Shown here piece by piece: positions 1-9,491 of a stretch of 64,000 nucleotides of DNA (the stretch's first letter is position 1; each line of letters starts with the position of its first letter). Under the pieces are notes generated by a model. It was not told the origin of the DNA and ran no database searches. It was given only the letters and a program-made list of their open reading frames with translations. The translations under genes and the position numbers were made by a program. This stretch comes from Sporosarcina ureae. GTDB taxonomy: Bacteria > Bacillota > Bacilli > Bacillales_A > Planococcaceae. Location of the stretch: NCBI RefSeq assembly GCF_002082015.1, contig NZ_CP015109.1:3129001-3193000 (forward strand), read 5' to 3'.

Positions 1-870
1 CAATTGGTTCATCTGAAAATCTCCAGAACAGCTATGATTATCGAAAAAGGTCAAGAAACATTAATTGCTCCCTACGATCGTCAGTTTGAATCTAAGTCAT
101 TGGGTAGCAGAGCGTTGGCAATATTTGCGGGACCGCTTTTCAATTTCATCTTGGCATTCTTCATATTCCTAGCTCTTGGGTTAATGAATGGCGTACCCAC
201 CAATGAACCGATTATCTCAGAAGTGAAGCCAGATACGCCTGCAGAGATGGCTGGTATGAAAAAAGATGACTTAATTACAGCAGTAGACGGTAAGTCAATA
301 GATTCTTGGCCGGAATTTTCCGAAGCGATTCAAAAAAGCGCGGGAGTTCCTATGTCTATAGAAGTTGATCGGGCAGGCAAACAAGTAATTTTAGACGTAG
401 TACCCGATACAGTAGAAGATGCTGGACAGGAATTCGGTCAAATTGGGGTTATGTATTCAAGCCCATTGGAAAAAGGATTTATTAAGTCTATAGTGTTTGG
501 TGCTGAACAGACATACACGTGGACTGTGAAGATCTTTGAATTATTAGGTATGCTAGTCACGGGTCAGTTCACAATAGACGCGTTGTCCGGCCCTGTAGGT
601 ATCTATAAAGCAACAGAAGAGGTTGCTCAACACGGTATCTTCAATTTGATGAATTGGGGCGCTGTACTAAGTATTAATTTAGGGATTATGAACTTACTAC
701 CATTACCTGCGTTAGACGGTGGAAGACTATTGTTCTTCCTATTTGAAGGCTTGCGAGGTAAACCGATTGATAAACAAAAAGAAGGCATGGTGCATTTTGT
801 AGGTATCATGTTATTAATGGTTTTGATGCTTGTTGTGACATGGAATGATATACAACGATTTTTCTTCTAA
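1..870 (+). CDS. rseP: RseP/RasP site-2 intramembrane metalloprotease, 3' part
   Basis: This is the C-terminal 289 residues of the membrane-embedded zinc metalloprotease that cleaves anti-sigma factors and remnant signal peptides within the membrane. The reading frame is open from base 1, so the N-terminal HExxH zinc motif lies outside the window; this is an edge effect, not a truncation of the gene. Visible parts are a transmembrane segment (residues about 40-60), a PDZ domain (about 70-140), and the C-terminal active-site helix with the LDGGR motif (PALDGGRLLFFLFEG, about residues 236-250) that supplies the third zinc ligand. The end (VVTWNDIQRFFF) matches the Bacillus protein closely. proS follows after 18 bases, probably in the same transcript, as in B. 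subtilis. Confidence 0.95.
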   Translation, partial: QLVHLKISRTAMIIEKGQETLIAPYDRQFESKSLGSRALAIFAGPLFNFILAFFIFLALGLMNGVPTNEPIISEVKPDTPAEMAGMKKDDLITAVDGKSIDSWPEFSEAIQKSAGVPMSIEVDRAGKQVILDVVPDTVEDAGQEFGQIGVMYSSPLEKGFIKSIVFGAEQTYTWTVKIFELLGMLVTGQFTIDALSGPVGIYKATEEVAQHGIFNLMNWGAVLSINLGIMNLLPLPALDGGRLLFFLFEGLRGKPIDKQKEGMVHFVGIMLLMVLMLVVTWNDIQRFFF

Positions 871-888
871 AAAAGGTGGATGTATATG

Positions 889-2583
889 ATGAAACAATCG
901 AAAACATTTATACCCACAATGCGTGAAAATCCATCCGATATAGAGATGCGTTCGCATCAATTATTATTGCGAGCAGGTTATATCCGACAGAATGCCAATG
1001 GTGTTTACACATATTTAACTCTTGCACAAAGAGTATTCAGAAAAATTGAAGCGATAATTCGTCAAGAAATGGAAGCCATAGAAGGAATTGAAATTTCTTT
1101 ACCGGCGCTGCAGAGCTCGAGTATTTTAAAAGAAACTGAACGGTGGGATTCATACGGTAAGGAAATGTTTCACGTCGCTGATAGACAAACCAATCAATTA
1201 GCATTGAGTTCCAGTGATGAAGAAGCGATTATTGACTTATTGCGTGATGAAGTTCGGTCGTATAAGAAATTACCATTAACAATTTTTCAAATCAAAACAA
1301 AATTCCGTGACGAAATTAAACCGCGTGCTGGCTTACTTCATAGCAGAGAATTCATAAGAAAAGACGCCTACTCATTCCATTCAACACAAGAAAGTTTAGA
1401 TGAAAAGTATTTGGAAGTAATGCAGGCATACACTAATATGTTAACCCGTCTCGGTATGCATTTCCGGATGGTGATATCAGATGGCGGAACAGGTTCTCAT
1501 GAGTTCATAGCATTGACCGAAAACGGAGAAGATCGAATTGCATATAGCGATAGCTCTTCTTACGCTGCCAATATGGAGTTTGCTGAAGTTCATGTAGATT
1601 ACGAAACACCAGACGAAAAGCAAGTAGAGATGATAAAAATCTCCACTCCGAATCAACGTACCATTGAAGATCTCGCTTCATTTTTGTCAGTTAATCCTGA
1701 GCGTATAATCAAATCATTGGTGTATAAAGTGGACAGTGAATTTGTCATGGTGGTATGTCGAGGCGATCATTGTGTTAATGAATATAAATTAAAGCGTTTT
1801 TTAAACGTAAAACATATGGAGTTGGCAACAGAACAACAGATTGAAGAATTACTAGGTTGTCATACCGGTTCGGTCGGCCCAGTGAAATTACCGATCGGTG
1901 TAAGGGTGTATGCAGATCATGCAGTCAAAGCAATGGTCAACGTAGTAGCAGGTGCGAACATTGACGACTATCACTTATTAAACGTCAATCCGGAACGTGA
2001 TTTTGCTATTGATGATTACGTGGATATCCGTTTCGTTCAAGAAGGAGATGCTTCTCCTGATGGAATGGGTACGATTAAATTCACTGAAGGAATAGGTGTG
2101 GGACATCTGCGTAAACTAGGGACCATCTTCAGTGAGCAGATGAAAGGAACTTTCCTCAATGAACATGGTAGAACAAAACCTTTCATTATGGGAAGTTATA
2201 GTCTGGGGGTCTCTCGTTTACTGGCTACAATCGCCGAGCAGTTCAATGATGAAAAAGGCTTGAAGTGGCCGAAGCATTTAGCACCATTCGATATTCATTT
2301 GATCACAATGAATGTCAAGGATGAAGTTCAAACGCAGCTAGCTGATGAATTATATGCAGTTCTAGAGTCTTATCGATATGATGTGTTATATGATGATCGT
2401 AATGAACGAGCGGGTGTGAAATTCGCTGATGCCGACTTGATTGGTTTGCCAGTCCGCATTATAATTGGCAAGAGAGCTAATGAAGGCATTGTGGAAGTCA
2501 TGTACCGCCACAGTGGTGAATCAATAGATTGGCAAAAGGAAGAAGTGTTGGAAAAGCTTCAATCCTTCTTTAGTGCAGATTAA
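889..2583 (+). CDS. proS: Prolyl-tRNA synthetase, bacterial type with divergent class II motifs
   Basis: Charges tRNA-Pro with proline. It is 564 residues from ATG 889; ATGs at 880 and 886 are also in frame. The AGGTG site at 874-878 fits 886 or 889, and MKQSKTFIPT aligns with the Bacillus start. The layout is the bacterial ProRS one: class II catalytic core, a YbaK-like editing insertion (about residues 225-390, with KSLVYKVD and a GSVGPV loop), and a C-terminal anticodon-binding domain. Motif 2 reads RDEIKPRAGLLHSREF (140-155) where Bacillus has RDE-RPRFGLLRGREF. The usual GATHEE substrate loop reads SSSDEE (107-112), and motif 3 reads GSYSLGVSR (435-443) instead of GCYGIGVSR. It could be a specialised paralogue or a lineage variant; the rseP-proS-polC position is the housekeeping one. 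Confidence 0.93.
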   Translation: MKQSKTFIPTMRENPSDIEMRSHQLLLRAGYIRQNANGVYTYLTLAQRVFRKIEAIIRQEMEAIEGIEISLPALQSSSILKETERWDSYGKEMFHVADRQTNQLALSSSDEEAIIDLLRDEVRSYKKLPLTIFQIKTKFRDEIKPRAGLLHSREFIRKDAYSFHSTQESLDEKYLEVMQAYTNMLTRLGMHFRMVISDGGTGSHEFIALTENGEDRIAYSDSSSYAANMEFAEVHVDYETPDEKQVEMIKISTPNQRTIEDLASFLSVNPERIIKSLVYKVDSEFVMVVCRGDHCVNEYKLKRFLNVKHMELATEQQIEELLGCHTGSVGPVKLPIGVRVYADHAVKAMVNVVAGANIDDYHLLNVNPERDFAIDDYVDIRFVQEGDASPDGMGTIKFTEGIGVGHLRKLGTIFSEQMKGTFLNEHGRTKPFIMGSYSLGVSRLLATIAEQFNDEKGLKWPKHLAPFDIHLITMNVKDEVQTQLADELYAVLESYRYDVLYDDRNERAGVKFADADLIGLPVRIIIGKRANEGIVEVMYRHSGESIDWQKEEVLEKLQSFFSAD

Positions 2584-2586
2584 TCC

Positions 2587-2624
2587 AAGAAGGGGAGTCC
2601 GTTAACGGAACTTCCCTTCTTTTC
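2587..2624 (+). terminator. Rho-independent terminator between proS and polC
   Basis: The arms AAGAAGGG (2587-2594) and CCCTTCTT (2614-2621) pair and are extended by an inner GTCCGTT/AACGGAAC stem with one bulge; a short T run follows. Only 23 bases separate it from polC, so polC needs read-through or a promoter inside proS. Confidence 0.75.
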
Positions 2625-2647
2625 GCGATAGAACGGAGGAATATAAA

Positions 2648-5600
2648 ATGGATGCCGCCCAAAAGTTTTTAACTTTGCTGCAACAGACGGGACTGACAGA
2701 TGATCAGTTCATGAACTATTTTCAAAACGGAGAATTGAACCGTGTAACCGTTCAAAAGAAAACTAGAGTGTGGAAATTTAATATCACACTTGATGAAGTG
2801 TTACCTATCGAGGTATTCCAGATTATGCAACAACGTGTTCATGAATCATTCGCTGCGATAGCGAATGTCCATCTTGAAATGGAAGTAAGAAAAAAAGAAG
2901 TAAATGAACAATTAATTATAGATTATTGGCCGCTAATTATAGACGAGCTAGCAGATATATCTCCTCCTATGCGCCAGTGTTTAGTCGAACAAAAACCTAA
3001 AGTACACGGCGAAAAATTACTGCTTAATTGCTCGAGTGATTTGGAGTGTCAAACGTTAAAAAATAAATATGTCGAAACATTGTCAGCGTTATATCAACAA
3101 TTCGGGTTCCCGAAGTATATGTTCGATGTTTCGATCGTTGAAAATCATAATGCAGAAGAAGAACGCCAACAGTTTCTCTCACAAAAGCAGCAAGAAGAAG
3201 ATCTATTATCCAAGCAAGCATATCATCAGTTGCAACAACGTGAAACGATGAAAAGTGAACAAGGGGATTCTGATAGAGTATTGGCCCTTGGCACACCGAT
3301 CAAAGCCAGCGAGCCAATTATTCCAATTCATGAAATTCAAGATGAAGAAAGACGTTTGATTATAGAGGGCTTCGTATTTGATGCAGAGATACGGGAGTTG
3401 CGGAGTGGTCGTTCACTACTAACACTGAAAGTAACAGACTATACCGATTCCATCTTAGTCAAAATGTTTTCACGTGATAATGAAGATGCGGAAATCATGA
3501 AATCCTTCAAAAAGGGTATGTGGGTGCGAGCTCGTGGCGGTATACAGAACGATACTTTCGTTCGGGATTTAATCATGATGGCACAAGACATTGCGGTTAT
3601 TCCTACTATTGAACGCAAAGACAAGGCGCCTGATGGACAGAAACGTGTGGAATTACATGCGCACACGTCTATGAGTCAAATGGATGCAGTGGTTTCTGCG
3701 TCATCACTAGTTGCCCAGGCAGCTAAATGGGGACATCCCGCGATTGCGATCACAGATCATGCGAACGTTCAGTCTTTCCCAGAAGCTTATAACGCTGGTA
3801 AGAAACATGGTATTAAAGTGTTGTTTGGTTTAGAAATCAATCTGGTAGATGACGGTGTTCCCATTGTCTATGAAGAGCAACACCGTTTGCTTGAGACGGA
3901 TACGTATGTTGTATTCGACGTAGAGACCACAGGCTTGTCAGCTGTATACGACACGATTATCGAGCTTGCAGCTGTTCGAGTGAAAGATGGAGAAATCATT
4001 GACCGATTTGAACGCTTTGCCAACCCGCATCATCCGTTGTCTTCCGTGACGACGAATCTAACAGGCATTACAGATGACATGGTGGAAAATGCACCAGAAG
4101 TTGAAGACGTCATGGCCGAGTTTATAGAATTTATCGGGGATGCAGTGTTAATTGCACACAATGCATCATTTGATATGGGCTTCTTTTATGCTTCATGTAA
4201 ACGCGCGAAAATAGAAACAGTCGCTTATCCGGTCATTGATACATTGGAGCTTTCTCGTTTCCTTTATCCTGAACTGCGAAACCACCGTTTGAACACGTTG
4301 GCTAAAAAATTCGATATTGAATTAACGCAGCATCACCGTGCTATTTACGATACAGAAGCTACTGCGCATCTATTTTTGCGCTTGCTATCAGAAGCACAGG
4401 AAAAAGGCATTAAGTGGCTTGATGACCTCAATAAGAATATCGGTGAGGGAGATGCCTATAAACGTTCACGACCTTCACATTGCACTTTACTTGCAACGGA
4501 TGATGAAGGGCTGAAGAATCTATTCAAGCTCGTGTCAATCTCGCATATGGACTTTTTCTATCGCGTACCTCGTATTCCTCGTTCGTTACTCGTGAAATAT
4601 CGAAAAGGAATACTAGTCGGTTCGGGTTGTGATAAAGGGGAAGTATTCGAAGGATTAATGCAAAAACCGATGGAAGAAGTGGAAGAAATCGCAAGCTTTT
4701 ATGATTACTTGGAGCTCCATCCTAAGCCGGTCTATTCGCATCTACTCGAACTCGATTTAATCCGAGATGAGTGGAACCTTGAAGATATCATGCGCAAGAT
4801 GATTAAGCTTGGTAAGAAAACCGGTTTACCTGTTTGCGCGACAGGGAATGTCCATTATCTAAATGAAACCGACGCTACCTATCGAAAAGTACTTGTCCGT
4901 TCACAAGGTGGAGCAAATCCGCTGAATCGGCACTCGTTACCTGAAGTTCATTTCCGTACGACGGACGAAATGTTGAAGGAGTTTGAATTTTTAGGTGAAG
5001 ACGTAGCGCAAGAAATTGTAGTAGAGAATCCTCTGAAAATTGTAGATCGTATAGGTGAAGTGAAACCGATTAAAGATGACTTGTATACACCGACAATAGA
5101 AGGTGCAGAGGATGAAGTACGAGATCTAACGTATTCCATGGCACAACGAATATACGGTGAAACTTTACCGGAGATTGTTGAAGCCCGAATTATAAAAGAA
5201 TTAACGTCTATTATCGATAATGGCTTCGCAGTTATTTATCTAATTTCGCATAAATTAGTAAAGAAATCATTAGATGATGGCTACTTGGTTGGTTCGCGGG
5301 GGTCTGTCGGATCTTCATTCGTTGCCACCATGATGGAAATCACAGAAGTAAATCCATTGCCACCACATTATGTTTGTCCGTCTTGTAAGACGTATGAGTT
5401 TTTTGATGATGGTTCAGTTGGTTCAGGTTATGACTTGCCAGATAAGGAATGCCCAAATTGCCAGACCATGTTTAAAAAAGATGGGCAGGATATTCCGTTT
5501 GAAACTTTCCTGGGCTTTGCTGGTGATAAGGTTCCAGATATCGATTTGAACTTCAGCGGTGAGTATCAAGCACATGCACATAACTATACAAAAGAACTGT

Positions 5601-6955
5601 TCGGTGAAGATTATGTGTTTCGGGCAGGAACAATAGGGACAGTAGCTGAGAAAACTGCATATGGATATGTTCGAGGATATATGAATGATAACGATATCCA
5701 AATGCGTGGTGCAGAGATTGACCGGCTTGTACAAGGTTGCTCAGGCGTGAAGCGGAATACAGGGCAGCATCCTGGCGGTATTATTGTTGTGCCAGATACA
5801 ATGGACATCTTTGACTTTACGCCAGTTCAATTCCCGGCAAATGATCTTGAATCTAGTTGGAAAACCACGCATTTTGATTTCCATTCCATTGATAATAATT
5901 TATTGAAACTAGATATTCTAGGTCATGATGATCCGACGATGATTAAAATGCTGGAAGACTTATCAGGCATCGATGCAATGACTATACCGCCTGATGATAA
6001 AGGTGTTATGGAATTGTTTAGTGGTACATCATCTCTAGGTGTTACAGAAGAACAAATTGACTGCAAAACAGGAACTCTTGGCGTGCCTGAATTTGGAACA
6101 CGATTTGTACGGCAAATGTTGGAGGAAACCAAACCGTCTACGTTCTCTGAATTAATACAGATATCTGGACTGTCACACGGTACCGACGTGTGGCTAGGTA
6201 ATGCACAGGAATTAATCCAAAATAAAACATGCCAATTATCAGAAGTGATCGGTTGCCGTGATGATATTATGGTGTATTTGATCTATCAAGGACTCGAACC
6301 TTCTCTTGCGTTTAAAATTATGGAATCCGTGCGTAAAGGTAAAGGGTTGACACCTGAGTTTGAAGAAGCGATGAAAGAAAATAAAGTGCCAGCTTGGTAT
6401 ATCGGATCGTGTAAAAAAATCAAATACATGTTCCCGAAAGCTCACGCCGCGGCATACGTATTGATGGCTCTACGAATCGCGTACTTCAAAGTACATCATC
6501 CCATCATGTATTATGCGACGTACTTCACCGTACGAGCAACCGACTTTGATTTGGTGACGATGTGCAAAGGATCTGCAAGTATTCGGGCGAAAGTTAAAGA
6601 GATCAATGCAAAGGGATTGGAAGCTTCTCCTAAAGAAAAGAACTTAGTGGTTGTTTTGGAAATTGCACTTGAAATGGTTGAGCGAGGATTTACATTTGCG
6701 AAACCTGACCTTTATAAATCGGATGCGACACAGTTTCTAATTGAAGACAATAAACTGATCCCACCGTTTAACTCGATTCCCTCATTAGGAACTAACGTTG
6801 CGAAGACGATTGTTGAAGCAAGAAAAGACGGTGAGTTTTTATCGAAAGAAGACTTCCAGAAAAGAGGCCGTGTGTCTAAAACGGTTGTTGAATATCTCGA
6901 TAACCTCGGTTGCATGGAAGGAATGCCTGAAGCGAACCAACTATCCCTATTCTAA
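2648..6955 (+). CDS. polC: DNA polymerase III PolC, replicative polymerase of Gram-positive type
   Basis: Main replicative DNA polymerase with built-in 3'-5' proofreading, 1435 residues (Bacillus 1437). Order of domains: N-terminal region and OB fold (to about 330), PHP domain beginning [10 protein letters not shown] (about 335), an inserted DEDDh exonuclease starting FDVETTG (D about 424), the rest of PHP and palm, a zinc-binding segment CPSCK...CPNC (from residue about 910), the catalytic carboxylates in PDIDLNFSG (about 963), and the helix-hairpin-helix region near the C-terminus. The start ATG has AACGGAGGA seven bases upstream. The C-terminus LSLF resembles a beta-clamp binding peptide. 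All catalytic motifs are intact. Confidence 0.98.
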   Translation: MDAAQKFLTLLQQTGLTDDQFMNYFQNGELNRVTVQKKTRVWKFNITLDEVLPIEVFQIMQQRVHESFAAIANVHLEMEVRKKEVNEQLIIDYWPLIIDELADISPPMRQCLVEQKPKVHGEKLLLNCSSDLECQTLKNKYVETLSALYQQFGFPKYMFDVSIVENHNAEEERQQFLSQKQQEEDLLSKQAYHQLQQRETMKSEQGDSDRVLALGTPIKASEPIIPIHEIQDEERRLIIEGFVFDAEIRELRSGRSLLTLKVTDYTDSILVKMFSRDNEDAEIMKSFKKGMWVRARGGIQNDTFVRDLIMMAQDIAVIPTIERKDKAPDGQKRVELHAHTSMSQMDAVVSASSLVAQAAKWGHPAIAITDHANVQSFPEAYNAGKKHGIKVLFGLEINLVDDGVPIVYEEQHRLLETDTYVVFDVETTGLSAVYDTIIELAAVRVKDGEIIDRFERFANPHHPLSSVTTNLTGITDDMVENAPEVEDVMAEFIEFIGDAVLIAHNASFDMGFFYASCKRAKIETVAYPVIDTLELSRFLYPELRNHRLNTLAKKFDIELTQHHRAIYDTEATAHLFLRLLSEAQEKGIKWLDDLNKNIGEGDAYKRSRPSHCTLLATDDEGLKNLFKLVSISHMDFFYRVPRIPRSLLVKYRKGILVGSGCDKGEVFEGLMQKPMEEVEEIASFYDYLELHPKPVYSHLLELDLIRDEWNLEDIMRKMIKLGKKTGLPVCATGNVHYLNETDATYRKVLVRSQGGANPLNRHSLPEVHFRTTDEMLKEFEFLGEDVAQEIVVENPLKIVDRIGEVKPIKDDLYTPTIEGAEDEVRDLTYSMAQRIYGETLPEIVEARIIKELTSIIDNGFAVIYLISHKLVKKSLDDGYLVGSRGSVGSSFVATMMEITEVNPLPPHYVCPSCKTYEFFDDGSVGSGYDLPDKECPNCQTMFKKDGQDIPFETFLGFAGDKVPDIDLNFSGEYQAHAHNYTKELFGEDYVFRAGTIGTVAEKTAYGYVRGYMNDNDIQMRGAEIDRLVQGCSGVKRNTGQHPGGIIVVPDTMDIFDFTPVQFPANDLESSWKTTHFDFHSIDNNLLKLDILGHDDPTMIKMLEDLSGIDAMTIPPDDKGVMELFSGTSSLGVTEEQIDCKTGTLGVPEFGTRFVRQMLEETKPSTFSELIQISGLSHGTDVWLGNAQELIQNKTCQLSEVIGCRDDIMVYLIYQGLEPSLAFKIMESVRKGKGLTPEFEEAMKENKVPAWYIGSCKKIKYMFPKAHAAAYVLMALRIAYFKVHHPIMYYATYFTVRATDFDLVTMCKGSASIRAKVKEINAKGLEASPKEKNLVVVLEIALEMVERGFTFAKPDLYKSDATQFLIEDNKLIPPFNSIPSLGTNVAKTIVEARKDGEFLSKEDFQKRGRVSKTVVEYLDNLGCMEGMPEANQLSLF

Positions 6956-7035
6956 TGGGCTCGTGACGGTTGCTTCAGTTGCATTGTAAAAGGCCTTGTG
7001 ATACGATTAAAACAACTTTTGCTATACGTCTTGCG

Positions 7036-7067
7036 GAAAAGAGTGGGGCTTCCCGCTCTTTTCTGTT
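7036..7067 (+). terminator. Terminator after polC
   Basis: A 12-bp stem, GAAAAGAGTGGG (7036-7047) with CCCGCTCTTTTC (7052-7063), has a GCTT loop and a T-rich tail. It separates polC from the rimP-nusA operon. rimP begins only 34 bases beyond the stem, so this may also act as an attenuator. Confidence 0.8.
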
Positions 7068-7096
7068 GTTATTTTGAATTTCGGGAGGGATACCAT

Positions 7097-7567
7097 TTGA
7101 GTAAAATTATAGAGGAAGTCGAACAGTTAGCTAGACCGATCGTAGCAGAATTGGGTCTTGAACTGGTTGATGTTGAGTTCTTGAAAGAGGGTCGCGATTG
7201 GTTTCTACGCGTCTACATCGATACGCCTGAAGGCAATATAGACATAGATCAATGTGCGGCTGTCAGTAATAAACTAAGCGAGGAACTAGACATTGTGGAC
7301 CCGATTCCGCAAAATTACTTCCTTGAAGTGTCTTCTCCCGGAGCGGAAAGACCTTTGAAAAAAGATGAAGACTTTGAAAAAGCCGTAGGCCAATATGTGT
7401 TCATCAAAACGTATGAACCGATTGATGGAATGAAAGAATTCGAGGGGTATTTACTTGGATACGGACCGGACCATGCAAAAGTGGAAATACGGATCAAGAC
7501 GAGAAAAGTACTAGTGGAAATTGACAAAACAAAAATTGCGCTCGCTAGACTGGCAATAGACTTTTAA
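7097..7567 (+). CDS. rimP: Ribosome maturation factor RimP
   Basis: Assists 30S subunit maturation. The chosen start is TTG at 7097, seven bases after GGGAGGG (7083-7089). It gives 156 residues beginning (M)SKIIEEVEQLARP, the same length as B. subtilis RimP. The longer open frame back to 6998 overlaps the terminator hairpin and has no ribosome-binding site. The N-terminal domain carries DVEFLKEGRDWFLRVYID and the VSSPGAERPL signature; the C-terminal SH3-like domain follows. It is the first gene of the nusA-infB operon, in the usual place. Confidence 0.95.
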   Translation: MSKIIEEVEQLARPIVAELGLELVDVEFLKEGRDWFLRVYIDTPEGNIDIDQCAAVSNKLSEELDIVDPIPQNYFLEVSSPGAERPLKKDEDFEKAVGQYVFIKTYEPIDGMKEFEGYLLGYGPDHAKVEIRIKTRKVLVEIDKTKIALARLAIDF

Positions 7568-7650
7568 AGTAAGCATGAAACACTGTCTAGCCTAGCACTA
7601 GAGAGCGAAGAATCAAGAGCAAGAACAATTGGAATGTAGGAGTGATGAAC

Positions 7651-8844
7651 ATGAGTAGTGAGCTACTCGAGGCACTGACAGCTCTTGAACAGCAAAAAGG
7701 TATTTCAAGAGACGTAATAGTCGATGCAATTGAAGCAGCGCTTGTAACAGCGTACAAACGAAACTTTAACCAAGCACAAAACGTGCGTGTGGATTTGAAC
7801 TTAAACAAAGGCACAATGGCTGTCTATTCACGTAAAGATGTAGTAGAAGAAGTAGAAGATGAGCGTTTGCAAATTTCTTTGGAAGATGCCCAGCTTATTA
7901 ACCCAGTATATGAACTTACTGATGTCGTTGAAGAAGAAGTCACACCGCGTGACTTTGGACGAATTGCCGCACAAACGGCTAAGCAAGTTGTAACACAGCG
8001 TGTACGTGAAGCTGAACGCGGTTTAATCTATGAAGAATATATCGATCGTGAAGAAGATATCGTCAACGGAATCGTAGAGCGTATGGATCCGAAAAATCTA
8101 TTCGTTGGGTTAGGTAAAGTAGAAGCGGTGCTTCCGTCAAGTGAACAGATTCAAACAGAATCATATGCACCACACGATCGTATCAAAGTATACATTACGA
8201 AAGTCGAAAGAACAGCGCGTGGACCACAAGTATTTGTTTCCAGAACGCATCCTGGTCTATTACGACGTTTATTTGAACTTGAAGTGCCAGAAATTTATGA
8301 TGGTACAGTAGAAATCAAATCGATTGCACGTGAAGCGGGCGACCGATCGAAAATTTCTGTTTATACAGCAAATGAAGAAGTGGATCCAGTAGGTTCTTGT
8401 GTAGGTTCAAGAGGAGCACGAGTACAAACTATATCAAATGAATTGAATGGTGAAAAAGTAGATATCGTAGAGTGGTCTGAAGACCCGGTCATCTTCGTTG
8501 CAAATGCATTGAGCCCTTCAAAAGTAATTGATGTACAAGTAAATGAAGAAGAGCGATCCACTACTGTCGTTGTGCCCGATTATCAACTTTCATTAGCAAT
8601 CGGAAAAAGAGGCCAGAATGCAAGATTGGCGGCTAAGTTAACGGGCTGGAAAATTGATATTAAAAGTGAAACGGATGCAAGAGAATTAGGGATCTATCCT
8701 CGCGAAGAATCTTTTGCCGTTGCAGTAGAAGAGTCAGATGAAGATGCAGATGAGTTCTTAGAAACTTATGAGTATGAAGAAGAAACGCCAGCTGAACCAG
8801 CTGAAGATTTTGATTTATACGCAGATGAAGACAAAGAAGATTGA
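7651..8844 (+). CDS. nusA: Transcription termination/antitermination factor NusA
   Basis: RNA polymerase-associated factor that modulates pausing and intrinsic termination. It is 397 residues from ATG 7651 (MSSELLEALTALEQQ), with TAGGAG eight bases upstream; the in-frame GTG 7642 and ATG 7645 sit on that site and are unlikely. Domains in order: N-terminal RNAP-binding domain (1-125), S1 domain (about 130-200), and two KH domains with GSRGARVQTI (KH1) and GKRGQNARLA (KH2), ending near residue 345. An acidic tail follows (EEDFDLYADEDKED type). It lacks the repeated acidic C-terminal domains of proteobacterial NusA, as is normal in Bacillota. Confidence 0.97.
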   Translation: MSSELLEALTALEQQKGISRDVIVDAIEAALVTAYKRNFNQAQNVRVDLNLNKGTMAVYSRKDVVEEVEDERLQISLEDAQLINPVYELTDVVEEEVTPRDFGRIAAQTAKQVVTQRVREAERGLIYEEYIDREEDIVNGIVERMDPKNLFVGLGKVEAVLPSSEQIQTESYAPHDRIKVYITKVERTARGPQVFVSRTHPGLLRRLFELEVPEIYDGTVEIKSIAREAGDRSKISVYTANEEVDPVGSCVGSRGARVQTISNELNGEKVDIVEWSEDPVIFVANALSPSKVIDVQVNEEERSTTVVVPDYQLSLAIGKRGQNARLAAKLTGWKIDIKSETDARELGIYPREESFAVAVEESDEDADEFLETYEYEEETPAEPAEDFDLYADEDKED

Positions 8845-8859
8845 TTTGGAAAGGATTGC

Positions 8860-9144
8860 ATGCTGATGTCGAACAATCGGAAAATCCCTTTGCGTAAATG
8901 TGCAGCGACTGGTGACATGTTACCTAAAAAAGAAATGATTCGAATTGTCCGTACGAAAGAAGGCGAAGTATTCGTAGATTTGACAGGCAAGAAGTCAGGC
9001 CGCGGTACATATGTATCTAAAACGGAGGATGCCGTAGAAAAAGCACGTAAGCAACACTCGATTGAGCATCAATTGGGTGTCAAAGTACCGGAGCAAATCT
9101 ACGAAGACCTTTTGCATGCAATTCGTCGAGAGGCAATTAAATGA
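8860..9144 (+). CDS. ylxR: YlxR family RNA-binding protein (RNase P modulator RnpM)
   Basis: A 94-residue basic protein with the family signatures PLRKCAATGDMLPKKEMIR near the N-terminus and SGRGTYVS in the middle (family consensus R-x-C-x-x-[CT] and GRGAY). The family lies between nusA and infB across Bacillota. It has been reported to bind the RNase P RNA and modulate its activity, hence the newer name RnpM; that function rests on homologues. Start ATG 8860 follows GGAAAGGA; a second ATG lies at 8866. The stop overlaps the ylxQ start (ATGA), so the two are translationally coupled. Confidence 0.93.
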   Translation: MLMSNNRKIPLRKCAATGDMLPKKEMIRIVRTKEGEVFVDLTGKKSGRGTYVSKTEDAVEKARKQHSIEHQLGVKVPEQIYEDLLHAIRREAIK

Positions 9145-9491
9145 CAAAAGATCCGTCAAATATTTATCAACTGCTTGGTATGGCAGCTCGTGCACGCAAA
9201 ATTGCCACGGGTGAAGATTTAGTCGTACAGGCAGTTCGGTCCGGTGAAGCGCATCTGGTCATATTGTCAGGTGATGCATCTAAGAACACAATGAAGAAAT
9301 TAACAAATAAATGTAATACGTATAACGTTGAGAAGCATGTATTTGGTAGCCGTGAAGAACTCGGGCATGCAATTGGAAAAGAAGCTCGAGTTGTCTTGGC
9401 ACTAACAGATAAAGGGTTCGCAAAAAAGTTATCCGAGCTTCTCAATGAATTTAATCGGGGGTGGGCTAATGACGAAAATGAAAGTACATGA
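9141..9491 (+). CDS. ylxQ: YlxQ, L7Ae-family kink-turn RNA-binding protein
   Basis: A 116-residue member of the L7Ae/L30e/S12e family. Residues about 10-100 form one L7Ae domain, with [16 protein letters not shown] and [12 protein letters not shown] typical of kink-turn binders. The family is thought to act near the ribosome but has no firm role. It overlaps ylxR by 4 bases upstream and infB by 23 bases downstream. Confidence 0.93.
   Translation: MTKDPSNIYQLLGMAARARKIATGEDLVVQAVRSGEAHLVILSGDASKNTMKKLTNKCNTYNVEKHVFGSREELGHAIGKEARVVLALTDKGFAKKLSELLNEFNRGWANDENEST

Noticed and set aside
1-870. Apparent loss of the RseP zinc motif HExxH
   Set aside because: The gene is cut by the window edge; the frame is open at base 1.
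5423-5734. Minus-strand frames inside polC
   Set aside because: They oppose highly conserved PolC catalytic motifs and show no independent coding features.
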